Shown here: positions 18,001 to 25,106 of the stretch, piece by piece
Layout: each line of letters begins with the position of its first letter
How positions within the stretch are numbered: the first letter of the stretch is position 1
Assembly (NCBI GenBank): GCA_036276735.1
Contig: DASUOH010000013.1
Span: 1 to 64,000, forward strand
Reading direction: 5' to 3'
Origin: VRUE01 sp036276735
Lineage (GTDB): Bacteria > Actinomycetota > Thermoleophilia > Solirubrobacterales > 70-9
Length of the DNA: 64,000 nt
The notes under the pieces: generated by a model
Databases searched by the model: none
Told to the model about the DNA's origin: nothing
The model's input: the letters and a program-made list of their open reading frames with translations, nothing else
Made by a program: the position numbers and the translations under genes

Positions 18001-20372
18001 ATGCGCTGCGGGCTGCCGATCGCGAACTGGCCGAGGCCCTTGCCCGCGACGCCCGCCCTGCAGACGGCGGCGGCGGTGCTGGTGCAGGTCTCAAGGGCGC
18101 CGCCGTCGCGGGGGGTCTCGACCGCGACCGAGGGGCTGCCCGAGCTGACCGCGAGGCCGGTCGGGGAGGAGGTCATCTGGGCGACGTTGGTGTCGGCAAA
18201 GCGGGTGCCCCCGAAGGCGATCGCCCAGGGGCCGCCGGCGGGGCCGGAGACCGCGATGTCGCCGGGGGCGATGTTGGAGAGCGCCTCGAGCGCTGCCTGG
18301 AGGGTGGCGGCCGAGGCGTTGAAGGCGATCGGCGCGGTGGTTTGGGGCGTGGTCGAGTCGGGCGCGGTGAGGGCGAAAGAGAGCGTGAAGGTGCCACCGG
18401 TGGTGTTGGCGCCGAGGGCGACCGTCTGCTCCTCGTTGCCGGGGTTGTTGCCGGCGCCGGGGGCGACGGTGAGCACCGTGCCGGCCCCGGTGGCGGCGGC
18501 GGTGGCGGCCTGGGAGATGTCGATTTTGGCGTTGGAGAGCGCGGTGATCGTCGTGCCGGCCGGGATCCCGGTGGCGGTGATCTCCTGGCCGACGGCGAAG
18601 GCCCTGCTGGTCGTCACCGCCGCGGTGATCGATTTGGAGCCGTTGGTGACGGTGCCGGTGCCGGTGGCGCCGCTGTCGACGACCCCGTGGCCGTAGGCGG
18701 CGAGGAAGCTGCCCGAGGAGTCGAACCTCTGGATGCGGCTGTTGACGGGTTCGGGGACCCAGACGTCGCCCGCGGAGTCGATCACCGGGTTGCCCAGCGC
18801 GTTGGCGAGGCCGTTCGAGGCGGCGAAGCGCCCACCGTCAGAGCCGGCCGCGGCCGCGGCTTTGCAGTCGGCGGCGGCTTCGCAGATCTCATAGCCCCCG
18901 ACCTTGCCGGGAACCGTGGTGGCGATCGTCACCGTTTTGGGGCCGGTCAGGCCGGTGCCGCTGGCGACGATCTGGGCGACGTCGGCGTCGGCGAGGGCGC
19001 CCTGGAAGGTGACGGTATAGGGGCCGCCTGCAGGGGCGCCGCCGCCGGGGTTGGCCGAGGTGACGCTGACGTTGCCGGCGCCGATCGTCGGCAGCGCCTC
19101 GAGCTCGGCCTGCAGCAGCGCCGGGGAGGCGTTCCAGGGGATGTCGTGGCCGACGATCGAGCGGTTGGTGCCGTTGGAGGTCGCGGGGGCCGAGAGGGTC
19201 AGGGTGCCGGCCGCGAAGTCGACCGCGGTGATAGTCGCGCCGGCGGTGGGGATGCCGGTGCCGGTCAGGACCTGGCCCACCGCCCACCTGCCGCTGCTCG
19301 TCGTGACGTCGCGCAGCACGTTCGAGCTGGCGGTCGTGGTGGCGGTTCCCCCGGCGCCGGTCACCTGGCCCGAGAATTCGAGCCTGAACTTGCCGCCGGT
19401 GCTGGCGCCGAGCGTGACCGTCTGTTTCTCGCTCGTGCCCGGCACGTCGCCCGGTTTGCCGCTGAGGACGACGTCCCAGCCCCAGGCGCGGACGAAGTTG
19501 CCGTCGGCGTCGAACTCGCTGACCCGGCGGTTGCCGGTCTCGGTGACGTAGACGTGGCCGCTCGACTGGTCGACGGCGACGCCGGAGGGCTGTCCGAGCT
19601 GGCCGCCGTTGGCGCTGGTCTTGCCGAGGCCGGCGAACCCGATTTGGGTGAAGGTGCCGAGCCCTTCCTTGCACTGGACGGCGACGGTGCAGACCTCAAA
19701 GCCGGCGAAGGGACCGCCGGAGCCCTGCTCGAGGGTCGATGCCGAGGCCGAGATCGGCGGCGTGCCGCTGAGCTGGGACCCGTCGACCGCGATCTGAGGG
19801 ACGTCGGTGCCGCCCAGCGCTCCGACAAAGCGGACGGTGAGGTCCCCCCCGGGGGAGCCGACCACGACGTTGCCAACCCCGATCGAGGGCATCGCCTCCA
19901 GCGCGGCCTGGACCGTCGCGGCGGAGCTGCCCATCGCGAACTCCGCCGAGTCCGGCCCGAAGAAGAGCTTGAAGGTGCCGCCGGTGGCGCCGGCGAAGGA
20001 GATCCGCTGCCGCTCGTCGCGGCCGAGCACGTTCTCCCCCCAGAGGCGTTCGAAGTCTCCGGCGGGGGCGAACCGCTGCAGGCGTTCCGGCGAGCCCGTG
20101 GCCAAGTTCCCGTCGACCACATACACGGTGCCTTTCGCGACGCCGCCGGCACCGGTGCTGTTGACCGCGACGCCGTTCGGGTTGCCGATCTGCCCCCCGA
20201 TACGCGGCGAATCACTCGAGCCGCTCGTGCCGAAGCCGCTGACCAGCACCTTGGCCTGGGACAGGGGCGCAAGGACGAGCAGGCCGATCGCGATCAGGCC
20301 CGCGGCCAGGAGCCCAGCCCTTCCCCGGCCCGTGGTCGATCCCGCAGGCGCTGCCTTCGCGTGGCTTCTCAC
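15006..20372 (-). CDS. Giant secreted NHL/Fn3/TolB-propeller protein with domains inserted between blades
   Basis: 1788 aa, first gene of the leftward operon. Signal peptide or N-terminal membrane segment at 20–40 (LLAAGLIAIGLLVLAPLSQA). Residues ~45–880 are NHL blades (NPNGVAVNSTG, QPSGVAVDQSSGHVYVTETG, NPVIDSAGDVWVPE) interrupted three times by a ~95-residue beta domain (about 118–208, 314–487, 646–753; conserved ASAATLQAALEALP-like core). After each insert comes a Cys pair (CTVAVQC, CEAAADC, CTSTAAAVC). A second insert type with a VGQ...TGIP core occurs at ~343–409, nested in copy two, and ~571–640. Two Fn3-like domains (~930–1140) and a TolB/WD40-like region follow, then a strongly basic tail (~1735–1788). 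ATG start at 20372, about 110 nt after the predicted transcription start. Confidence 0.8.
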   Translation of the reverse strand: MRSHAKAAPAGSTTGRGRAGLLAAGLIAIGLLVLAPLSQAKVLVSGFGTSGSSDSPRIGGQIGNPNGVAVNSTGAGGVAKGTVYVVDGNLATGSPERLQRFAPAGDFERLWGENVLGRDERQRISFAGATGGTFKLFFGPDSAEFAMGSSAATVQAALEAMPSIGVGNVVVGSPGGDLTVRFVGALGGTDVPQIAVDGSQLSGTPPISASASTLEQGSGGPFAGFEVCTVAVQCKEGLGTFTQIGFAGLGKTSANGGQLGQPSGVAVDQSSGHVYVTETGNRRVSEFDADGNFVRAWGWDVVLSGKPGDVPGTSEKQTVTLGASTGGKFRLEFSGQVTGAGGTATTTASSNVLRDVTTSSGRWAVGQVLTGTGIPTAGATITAVDFAAGTLTLSAPATSNGTNRSIVGHDIPWNASPALLQAELEALPTIGAGNVSVTSANPGGGAPAGGPYTVTFQGALADADVAQIVASGTGLTGPKTVTIATTVPGKVGGYEICEAAADCKAAAAAGSDGGRFAASNGLANALGNPVIDSAGDVWVPEPVNSRIQRFDSSGSFLAAYGHGVVDSGATGTGTVTNGSKSITAAVTTSRAFAVGQEITATGIPAGTTITALSNAKIDISQAATAAATGAGTVLTVAPGAGNNPGNEEQTVALGANTTGGTFTLSFALTAPDSTTPQTTAPIAFNASAATLQAALEALSNIAPGDIAVSGPAGGPWAIAFGGTRFADTNVAQMTSSPTGLAVSSGSPSVAVETPRDGGALETCTSTAAAVCRAGVAGKGLGQFAIGSPQRIAFDAAGNLYAIDAGNKRVLKFNPALTTASVFGAATFAAFTTNAPNQVLATQGGNRLVFALSGTALENPKLIELDPADASLEDTSLAGADLAGAFNGLAVNTESGDIYATTSSTKSPRRVLVLSSTAPPAPVPALDPVTVKTDTTATFSGSVDPKGGWVECRFQHSTDQATWTDVAAPDCEELSTGAGAQAISQEVGGLSANTQYFVRLAVSRPLDPGSLKTTLPKAFSTEHVAPIVSNVDAVEVGDTSARLVGTVNPNKSATAYVFEYGTSPALGSSTDPVSIGSGSAPLIVSQVIDGLSPATTYYFRLRATNLAGSASNVTKTLTTRANPVPAAEARRFEQVSPADKNLGTVDNTPFPTSSAAPDGQAVGFCTGSGLPEDQVAGPCANYVSRRGEAGWRTVSLNPRICSSGNIFQGMKSFPSRNFDSAIFLMPLQSAYCPAEPLDPNQPAGSGAVNSVALYRESLLEDPVSYELISPTALTDQGFSASTSDDAGHVVFPDVGQHTPDAPAGAFSKLYDWHEGSLALVSKSPAGAPLTADAAVPENAVNGVSAGGERIFFQSPAGNTIDCGSSNCELYLREGAAQTTWVSEEECTATCPNDGTRDVFEWASLDGSRALFRTTAKLLDADTQPGSDLYLYSHSANPASDQNLRLVSVDSEPADGSVADILGVIGIADDAETVYFAANGQLVLNGPTAAGPKLYRWRLNGGSPTLDYLGSLAAGEAKPPWVSTTLSYPSMRLVAPDGEHLLVQVATRLDPVADQDTGRDVYRWSEAGGWTCVSCQAPGTASSGHASIEGTAFEASLPHPGLVNREQRLVMSDDGERVFFTTPDALADGDLNGTVPDVYEWHDGALTLISGGGGPKEALLVGVSRSGADVLFITHERLVGWDTDGGSDIYDARIGGGFPEPPPGGAAPCGSADSCLGPVAPAPPPTGAGTAAFEAPGDSGGEGRCGGISQRARRLKARARKASGRKAQRLRKQANSLATRAGRCNRRQAR

Positions 20373-20490
20373 GTAGCTCTCTCCTTGTCCCGTGAGCCCT
20401 CTGCCAGCCGCTCCCTGTGGCGGCCCTCCCTTGGGCTCGGTTATCCCTGTGCTGCTTCCCTGCCCGCCCCAGAAGGCGAAGCGTCACGAG

Positions 20491-20519
20491 ACTGTAAACA
20501 AGAGCCTTTTTATTGTCAA
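20491..20519 (-). promoter_or_regulatory. Consensus sigma-70-type promoter of the surface-protein operon
   Basis: On the minus strand TTGACA (20519–20514) and TACAGT (20496–20491) are separated by exactly 17 nt of A/T-rich sequence, in a strip that is otherwise G+C-rich. Transcription would start near 20484, leaving a leader of about 110 nt before the 1788-aa gene. This is the best -35/-10 match I noticed in the window. Confidence 0.8.
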
Positions 20520-20565
20520 GGAGAAGTTTTCAAGAGAAAGGTGTTTGTTTCTCCGTTCCGGGTTG

Positions 20566-21123
20566 CTAGTCGCGCTCGGGGTAGATCTCGTCGATCGTGA
20601 CGAGGGCGCGATAAGGCGCCCCGGCGGCGCTCTGGATTGCCGCGCCGCCGCCTGCGAGGCGATCGACTACAGCGACGACAGAGGCCACCTCAAGGCCCTG
20701 CTCGTGGATGCGCTCGATCGCCTTTACGGTCGAGCCGCCACTGGTGACGGTGTCCTCGACGACGAGGACGCGGGCGCCTGGCTCGACCGGACCCTCGACC
20801 CAGCGCTGCAGGCCGTGCTGCTTGCGCTCGGAGCGGACGAAGAAGCCGACGAGGTCCTGACCCTCAGGTACAGCTAGAGCCGCGCAGGCGGGTGGGATCG
20901 CCGCGGTGGCGGGACCACCGACGGCGGTCGCGCCGGCCTCCACCGCCGCCGCGGCGATCAGCTCGCCGGCGGCGCGGAAACCCGCCGGGCGCAGCAGGGC
21001 GCGACGGGCGTCGACGTAGTAGTGGGCGGTGGCGCCACTGGCCAGGGTCACCTCGCCGAGGATCAGCGAGTGCTCGCGCAGCTCGACGAGCAGGGTGCGC
21101 CTGGCGGCCTCGAGGTCGGTCAT
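20566..21123 (-). CDS. pyrE: Orotate phosphoribosyltransferase
   Basis: 185 aa. Transfers the phosphoribosyl group from PRPP to orotate, giving OMP in pyrimidine synthesis; cytoplasmic. The PRPP-binding loop is clear (VLVVEDTVTSGGST), as are the N-terminal SGATAHYYVDAR and FFVRSERKQHG stretches typical of OPRT. The ATG at 21123 starts 5 nt after the stop of the HepT-like gene, with GAGG about 12 nt upstream, so it belongs to the leftward unit that begins at 23387. Upstream in-frame starts would run through the HepT gene and are rejected. Length is normal for the family. Confidence 0.9.
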   Translation of the reverse strand: MTDLEAARRTLLVELREHSLILGEVTLASGATAHYYVDARRALLRPAGFRAAGELIAAAAVEAGATAVGGPATAAIPPACAALAVPEGQDLVGFFVRSERKQHGLQRWVEGPVEPGARVLVVEDTVTSGGSTVKAIERIHEQGLEVASVVAVVDRLAGGGAAIQSAAGAPYRALVTIDEIYPERD

Positions 21124-21128
21124 GAGCT

Positions 21129-21548
21129 TCAGGCCTCGTCGGCCAGGCGCTGCACGACGGCGGCGAACTGACGAAGATCGTCGAGGCGATCGAGCGACGC
21201 GAAGACGCTGCGGTCGTCGATCTCCAGATAGAGATGGACGAGGATGTTGCGCTGTCGAGCCGCCTGCCCCAACCGTTGCGCCAGCTCGTCGGGCAGGACG
21301 CCGGCCTCGCCCAGCGCCGCGAACACACCGGCGTAGTCGGATGGCGGAGGCACGGACTGCTCGCTGACGAGCTGCGCACCGAGATCGATGCACGCCTGGA
21401 TCGCCAATTGCAGCCACCGCTCCGTCATGGCGCGCAGCTCGGCGTCGGCGAGATACGCCGCTTCGCCTTTGGCACGCACCGCGTCGAGGCGCTCGATCGT
21501 CTGCTCGAGGCGCAGGATTCGCGCCTCGACCCGCTCAGCGTCGACCAA
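21129..21548 (-). CDS. hepT: HepT-like ribonuclease toxin (DUF86)
   Basis: 139 aa, all-helical HEPN protein. It carries the R-X4-H-X-Y motif (RNILVHLY) of HepT RNase toxins near residue 105. The start is read as TTG at 21548, preceded by GGAGGG at 5 nt spacing and giving the usual (M)VDAERV opening; an ATG at 21581 is the alternative. It overlaps the end of the MntA-like gene by 14 nt, the standard antitoxin–toxin order. In characterised pairs MntA AMPylates the HepT active-site tyrosine to silence it; that the same happens here is inferred from the motifs. Confidence 0.82.
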   Translation of the reverse strand: MVDAERVEARILRLEQTIERLDAVRAKGEAAYLADAELRAMTERWLQLAIQACIDLGAQLVSEQSVPPPSDYAGVFAALGEAGVLPDELAQRLGQAARQRNILVHLYLEIDDRSVFASLDRLDDLRQFAAVVQRLADEA

Positions 21549-21996
21549 AGCGGCCCTCCGCGATGCGCCGCCGAACGCCATGACCGAGCTCAGTCCGCAG
21601 CGACGCCGTGTCCAGGTACTCGAGCAGGGCGCGCGTCTCGAGCCTGACTCGCTCGGCCGGGTCCCGCTCCAAGAGGCGGCGCCCGTCGCGAATCGCTCGG
21701 TGCCGCAGCAAAGGCGTCGCGTCGTTGAGGAGGACGATGTCGACTTCGCCCGTTCCAAGGGCCCGCGCCGCAGAATCCATCAGGTTCAGGCGCAACCCCG
21801 CTCGGCGGGCGGGATCGAGGCCCGGGTCATGCCAGATGCCGACGTCGACGTCGGAGAGCGGACCGGGCGATCCGGCGGCCTGCGAGCCGATCAGCATCGC
21901 GGCGACCACCGGGTCGCGGTCCAGTGCTTCCGCGAGCCGCTCGCGGGCCGCGCCATCGATCGGCGGAACCCGCGCACGCTCGTCGACGACGGTCAT
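21535..21996 (-). CDS. mntA: MntA-like nucleotidyltransferase antitoxin
   Basis: 153 aa from ATG 21996 (GTG at 22029 is an alternative; neither has a clear ribosome site). The minimal nucleotidyltransferase motif GSX10DXD is intact (GSQAAGSPGPLSDVD), with a further acidic strand VDIVLL supplying the third carboxylate. This is the MntA/MNT fold partnering HepT. It lies 57 nt (or 24 nt from the GTG) downstream of the SDR gene and overlaps hepT. Expected role: adenylylation of the HepT toxin. Confidence 0.82.
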   Translation of the reverse strand: MTVVDERARVPPIDGAARERLAEALDRDPVVAAMLIGSQAAGSPGPLSDVDVGIWHDPGLDPARRAGLRLNLMDSAARALGTGEVDIVLLNDATPLLRHRAIRDGRRLLERDPAERVRLETRALLEYLDTASLRTELGHGVRRRIAEGRFGRR

Positions 21997-22053
21997 GCTC
22001 ACATCGTCGCGAATCGAGCGGACCAACACCAGGCCGGCCCGCCCGACTCGGAA

Positions 22054-22986
22054 CTAATCCAGCGCTTCGCGGAAGCCCTGGCGCCAGCTGGGGTAGCGGG
22101 GCTGCCAGCCGAGCTCGCGCTTCGCCTTGGCGTTGGAGGCGCCGCGCAGCTGGGTGGCGTTCGCGGCCACCGCCCGTCCGGCGACCAGCTTCGCGAGCCA
22201 GACCGGCACGCGGCGCGGCGGCTTGGCGCCGAGCGCCTCGGCGTAGACGGGCACCCACTCACGCATCGCCGCCGGCTCGTCGTCGGCGACGTTGTAAACC
22301 CCGGGCGATCCCGCGCTTAGCGCGGAGACGGTCGCGCTCGCCGCGTCCTCGACGTGCAGGAAGGAGAAGGTCCCGCTCCCCTCACCGACGATCGGCAGCC
22401 GGCGGCGTCGCGCTTCGTCGGCCTGAAAGCCGTTCGGGGCAAAGTGGGTGCCCGGGCCGTAGAACCAGCCGTAGCGCAACACGACTCCCTCGACGCCCTC
22501 AGCCTCCGTCACCTGTCGCTCGAGGTCGAGCAACGCCCCCACCGCCTCGCCAAAGGGCGGCGGCGCCTCCTTGTATAGGGCCGCCTGCTCGTCCTTGACC
22601 CAGCCGCCGACGGGCTCGTAGAAGAAGGCGACGCTCTCGGCGACCATTCGCCGCGCCCCCGCCTTCCGCGCGGCCTCGATCAGGTTGCGCGTCCCCTCGG
22701 TCCGCACGCGGTTCGTCGGCCCGATCGGGTCCTTCTTCCAGTCCATTCGGTCGGGCAGGGCGGTGAGGGCGTGGACCACGGTCTCCGGACGCGCCGACGT
22801 AACGGCCGCGGCCAATGCTTCGCGGTCGAAGACGTCGCAGACGACCGCCTCAGCCCCTGCCCCCTCGATCTCCTCCGCCCGCTCCCGCCGCCGCGTCATC
22901 CCGGTCACCTCGTGACCGGCCTCTACCAGCTGGCGCACCAGCGGCCTGCCGAGCGCCCCGCTCGCCCCGGCGACGAAGACCCTCAC
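22054..22986 (-). CDS. NAD(P)-dependent epimerase/dehydratase family protein (extended SDR)
   Basis: 310 aa. Rossmann fold with N-terminal nucleotide motif GASGALG (residues 8–14), acidic DVF after strand three and the extended-SDR region VEGVVLRYGWFYGPG with Tyr and Arg near residue 170. The classical YxxxK is not obvious: the region reads AVAFFYEPVGG, so catalysis may be atypical, as in the NmrA-like/atypical SDRs. The C-terminus (AKRELGWQPRYPSWRQGFRE) is typical of sugar-nucleotide epimerase relatives. ATG overlaps the upstream membrane-protein stop as ATGA. Substrate cannot be assigned. Confidence 0.82.
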   Translation of the reverse strand: MRVFVAGASGALGRPLVRQLVEAGHEVTGMTRRRERAEEIEGAGAEAVVCDVFDREALAAAVTSARPETVVHALTALPDRMDWKKDPIGPTNRVRTEGTRNLIEAARKAGARRMVAESVAFFYEPVGGWVKDEQAALYKEAPPPFGEAVGALLDLERQVTEAEGVEGVVLRYGWFYGPGTHFAPNGFQADEARRRRLPIVGEGSGTFSFLHVEDAASATVSALSAGSPGVYNVADDEPAAMREWVPVYAEALGAKPPRRVPVWLAKLVAGRAVAANATQLRGASNAKAKRELGWQPRYPSWRQGFREALD

Positions 22987-23387
22987 TCTGCCTCCCTCGC
23001 CCCTTCCGGCCGCAGCCGTTCAGAAGCGCGAGCCAGCCAAGCGGCCCCCGCGGCCCCGAAGGCAAGCAGCAGCGTGTCGGCCCAGCCGCGCCCCTCGCTG
23101 CGCGCTTCCCCAGTGTCGAAGGCGTGGTTGAGCGCGTGCGCTCCGTACCAGACCGCCCCCAGCCAGAGCAGTGGCGCCCGCCAAGACGGCCGTACGACCG
23201 CAATCCCGACGGCGACTCCGAAGGCCAGGAAGAACGAACCCACGTCGCCGATGTAGTGAGAGTTCTGGACGCCGTAGCGGCCGATCTCCTCGAAGAAGGT
23301 GCCGGGCGCAAGCAGGGCCAGCCCACCCATGGCGACGTGGTAGGCAGCGATCGCCGCCAAAACAGCCCTCAGAGCGCGCTCGCTCAT
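22983..23387 (-). CDS. Small four-helix integral membrane protein, unknown function
   Basis: 134 aa with about four hydrophobic segments (AAIAAYHVAMGGLALL, GSFFLAFGVAVGIAVV, APLLWLGAVWYGAHALNHAF, DTLLLAFGAAGAAWLA). It resembles the DUF4345-like small membrane proteins found in actinobacteria. The ATG at 23387 is preceded by TAGGCT at 8 nt and by no ribosome site, suggesting a leaderless first gene for the unit running through the SDR, mntA, hepT and pyrE. No catalytic motif is seen. Confidence 0.65.
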   Translation of the reverse strand: MSERALRAVLAAIAAYHVAMGGLALLAPGTFFEEIGRYGVQNSHYIGDVGSFFLAFGVAVGIAVVRPSWRAPLLWLGAVWYGAHALNHAFDTGEARSEGRGWADTLLLAFGAAGAAWLARASERLRPEGAREAE

Positions 23388-23395
23388 GGCGGCGA

Positions 23396-23401
23396 AGCCT
23401 A
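23396..23401 (-). promoter_or_regulatory. -10-like element for leaderless leftward unit
   Basis: TAGGCT on the minus strand, 8 nt before the ATG at 23387. It fits the recurring TANNNT-then-start pattern of this window. Confidence 0.45.
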
Positions 23402-23479
23402 TTTGGAGGGGAGAGATTGCGCCTCTCGGTCCTTTACCGAGACATGCATGCTGCCGAGACCACCGCTCCGTTGGAGTCG

Positions 23480-23501
23480 GTGTACCGTGATTGCGGTACA
23501 C
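23480..23501. promoter_or_regulatory. Palindromic operator overlapping the vapBC -10 element
   Basis: A perfect inverted repeat, GTGTACCG–6 nt–CGGTACAC, ends 8 nt before the VapB-like start. Its right arm overlaps TACACT (23497–23502), the likely -10 with the start codon 7 nt later. Such a site is where a ribbon-helix-helix antitoxin, alone or with its toxin, would bind to autorepress. Confidence 0.7.
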
Positions 23502-23509
23502 TGACAGCC

Positions 23510-23770
23510 ATGCCGGCGAAGAGCCCACGCGTTCAAGTCACCGTCGATCCCGCCCTGGAGGCGGCGATGGCCGAAATCGACCCCAATCCGAACAGCAAGT
23601 CGCGCCTGATCCGCGACTTGGCCTTGCGCGGAGCTGAAGTCGCGGCAGAGGACAGGCGGCGGCATGCCGAAGCGACGGAGACGCTTTTGAAGATCGCACG
23701 CGGCGAGATCGAGGTAGATCTCACCGGGGCACAGGAAGCCTGGGAAGAACGCGAGGCCGAAGTCGAATGA
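23510..23770 (+). CDS. VapB-like antitoxin
   Basis: 86 aa. The N-terminal half (VQVTVDPALEAAMAEIDPNP) looks like a ribbon-helix-helix DNA-binding strand and helix; the C-terminal half is acidic and helical, as expected for the toxin-neutralising tail. No Shine-Dalgarno sequence precedes the ATG, but TACACT lies 7 nt upstream, so a leaderless mRNA is likely. The stop overlaps the VapC start as ATGA. Base composition here is lower in G+C than the flanks. Identification depends partly on its partner. Confidence 0.75.
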   Translation: MPAKSPRVQVTVDPALEAAMAEIDPNPNSKSRLIRDLALRGAEVAAEDRRRHAEATETLLKIARGEIEVDLTGAQEAWEEREAEVE

Positions 23771-24177
23771 AGCCACCGGGCTCGGGGGTTCCCCTTGTCG
23801 TCGATACCTCCGCTTGGATCCGCCACCGCAATGCGGCCTCTCGAGCGTATTGGGAAGCTGCAGCTCGAGATGATTTGCTCGTCTCCTGCCCGGTAGCTGC
23901 CTTGGAGATCCTCCGAGCCTCGGCAAACGAGAAGGAGTTCCAAGTCCTGGACCGAACCTTCGGCGCGCTGCCACAGGCGCCGGTCACCGACTCTGTCTGC
24001 AAGGCAGCGCTTTCGGCCGCACGGGAGCTCGGCGCCCGCCGGCGCCTTCCTGTTGCTGACTACCTGATCGCCGCTGCGGCCGCCGAGCGAGGCTTCGGCG
24101 TCCTCCACGCCGACAAGCACTTCGACCTGCTCGCGGAGGTGCTCGAGTTCGAGAGCGTGCGGTTGCCTACCAGATGA
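23767..24177 (+). CDS. vapC: VapC-like PIN-domain ribonuclease toxin
   Basis: 136 aa PIN domain, a Mg2+-dependent endoribonuclease toxin. Conserved acidic residues are visible in VVDTSAWIR (Asp13), in the ALEILR helix (Glu), and in LPVADYLIAAAAAERG and LHADKHFD near the C-terminus. Directly coupled to its antitoxin by a 4-nt overlap. Its last 11 nt overlap convergently with the end of the L,D-transpeptidase gene. RNA target unknown; many VapCs cut tRNA or rRNA. Confidence 0.88.
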   Translation: MKPPGSGVPLVVDTSAWIRHRNAASRAYWEAAARDDLLVSCPVAALEILRASANEKEFQVLDRTFGALPQAPVTDSVCKAALSAARELGARRRLPVADYLIAAAAAERGFGVLHADKHFDLLAEVLEFESVRLPTR

Positions 24178-25093
24178 AGATGTCTTCGCCGAACTCGATC
24201 CGCTCGTAAATCTCGGGCTGGTCGGCGATGAAGGTCCGCAGGCAGCCGTGGCTGGCCGGGTAGTCGGGAACCGACTCGTAGCCGTGCACCGCGTAGCCGC
24301 CGTAGAAGTACCAGGAGTAGTACATGCCGTGCGAGTTGTAGCCGGGTTCGGTGCGGATGAACTCGAAGCGGCCGGTGACGGTCGGCGTCGCCGAGGTGCC
24401 GGAGGAGATCGGGTAGATCGCGTAGGGCCTATCGCCCTTGGCAAAGACGAGCACCTGCTTGGAGAGCGGCGCCTCGACGTGACGGCCGGCGCCCGGGTGG
24501 CGGACCCGGTAGCCGCCGCGCCCGGCAAAGACTTTCTTCACCAGGCCCTTGCCGGCGCGCATCGTGCGCGCCATGTCGTTCACTTTGCGGTAGGCGAGGA
24601 CGCCGCGCGCCGTCTTGCCGCCGAAGCAGCGGCCGTCGTTCGTGATGTAGCCCATCTTGCGCATCGCCTTCTTGAAGCCGACGACCACCGGCCCGCACTT
24701 GCCCTGCCGCAGGGCGACGAAGCTGACCCGCCAGCTCTTGCGCACGGTGCTGTCACCGCCGACCAGCGCGGTCGGCGCGTGGCGGGCGCTGACCGCGTAC
24801 TTACCCGCCCCCTTGATTCTGATCCGCGCGCCGAAGGAGCCGGCGCCGCCCTTGCCCTTGCCGACCCTGACACTGGTCCGCTTGACCGGCTTGCCGTTCA
24901 CATAGAAGGTGACGGCGACCTTCTGGTTCGGCGCGTAGGGCCGCAGCGTTCCGGCGACCCTCACGGTGCTGAGGATGCGCGCCTTGCCGGCCTCCAGCCC
25001 AAGCGGCTTGATCTTCACGGTCGCGGCACTCGCGCTACCGGTGATGGCCAGTGCCGCCGCGAGGACGAGAGCTGGAAACAGGCGGCGACTCAC
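24167..25093 (-). CDS. Secreted L,D-transpeptidase (YkuD family)
   Basis: 308 aa exported cell-wall enzyme forming 3-3 peptidoglycan cross-links or attaching proteins. Signal peptide 1–24 (ends TGSASAA). An Ig-like N-terminal domain (~25–130) is followed by a peptidoglycan-binding-like helical stretch (~140–185) and the YkuD domain (~205–308) with the catalytic motif HGYESVPDYPASHGCLR, whose Cys is the nucleophile. The GTG start at 25093 has TAGCAT 7 nt upstream and no ribosome site, consistent with a leaderless message starting at the tail of the CPBP gene. Confidence 0.9.
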   Translation of the reverse strand: MSRRLFPALVLAAALAITGSASAATVKIKPLGLEAGKARILSTVRVAGTLRPYAPNQKVAVTFYVNGKPVKRTSVRVGKGKGGAGSFGARIRIKGAGKYAVSARHAPTALVGGDSTVRKSWRVSFVALRQGKCGPVVVGFKKAMRKMGYITNDGRCFGGKTARGVLAYRKVNDMARTMRAGKGLVKKVFAGRGGYRVRHPGAGRHVEAPLSKQVLVFAKGDRPYAIYPISSGTSATPTVTGRFEFIRTEPGYNSHGMYYSWYFYGGYAVHGYESVPDYPASHGCLRTFIADQPEIYERIEFGEDIFIW

Positions 25094-25100
25094 CGGCGGA

Positions 25101-25106
25101 ATGCTA
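25101..25106 (-). promoter_or_regulatory. -10-like element for leaderless L,D-transpeptidase gene
   Basis: TAGCAT on the minus strand, 7 nt before the GTG start at 25093. It also contains the TAG stop of the upstream CPBP gene. Confidence 0.5.

Noticed and set aside
20521..20565. Terminator for pyrE
   Set aside because: Only GGAGAA/TTCTCC arms with a long loop and no T-run on the correct strand; too weak to call.
17307..20600. Open antisense frame of more than 1000 codons opposite the 1788-aa gene
   Set aside because: It is Gly/Arg/Ala-rich without any domain, has no signal or start site, and mirrors the third-position G+C bias of the real gene.
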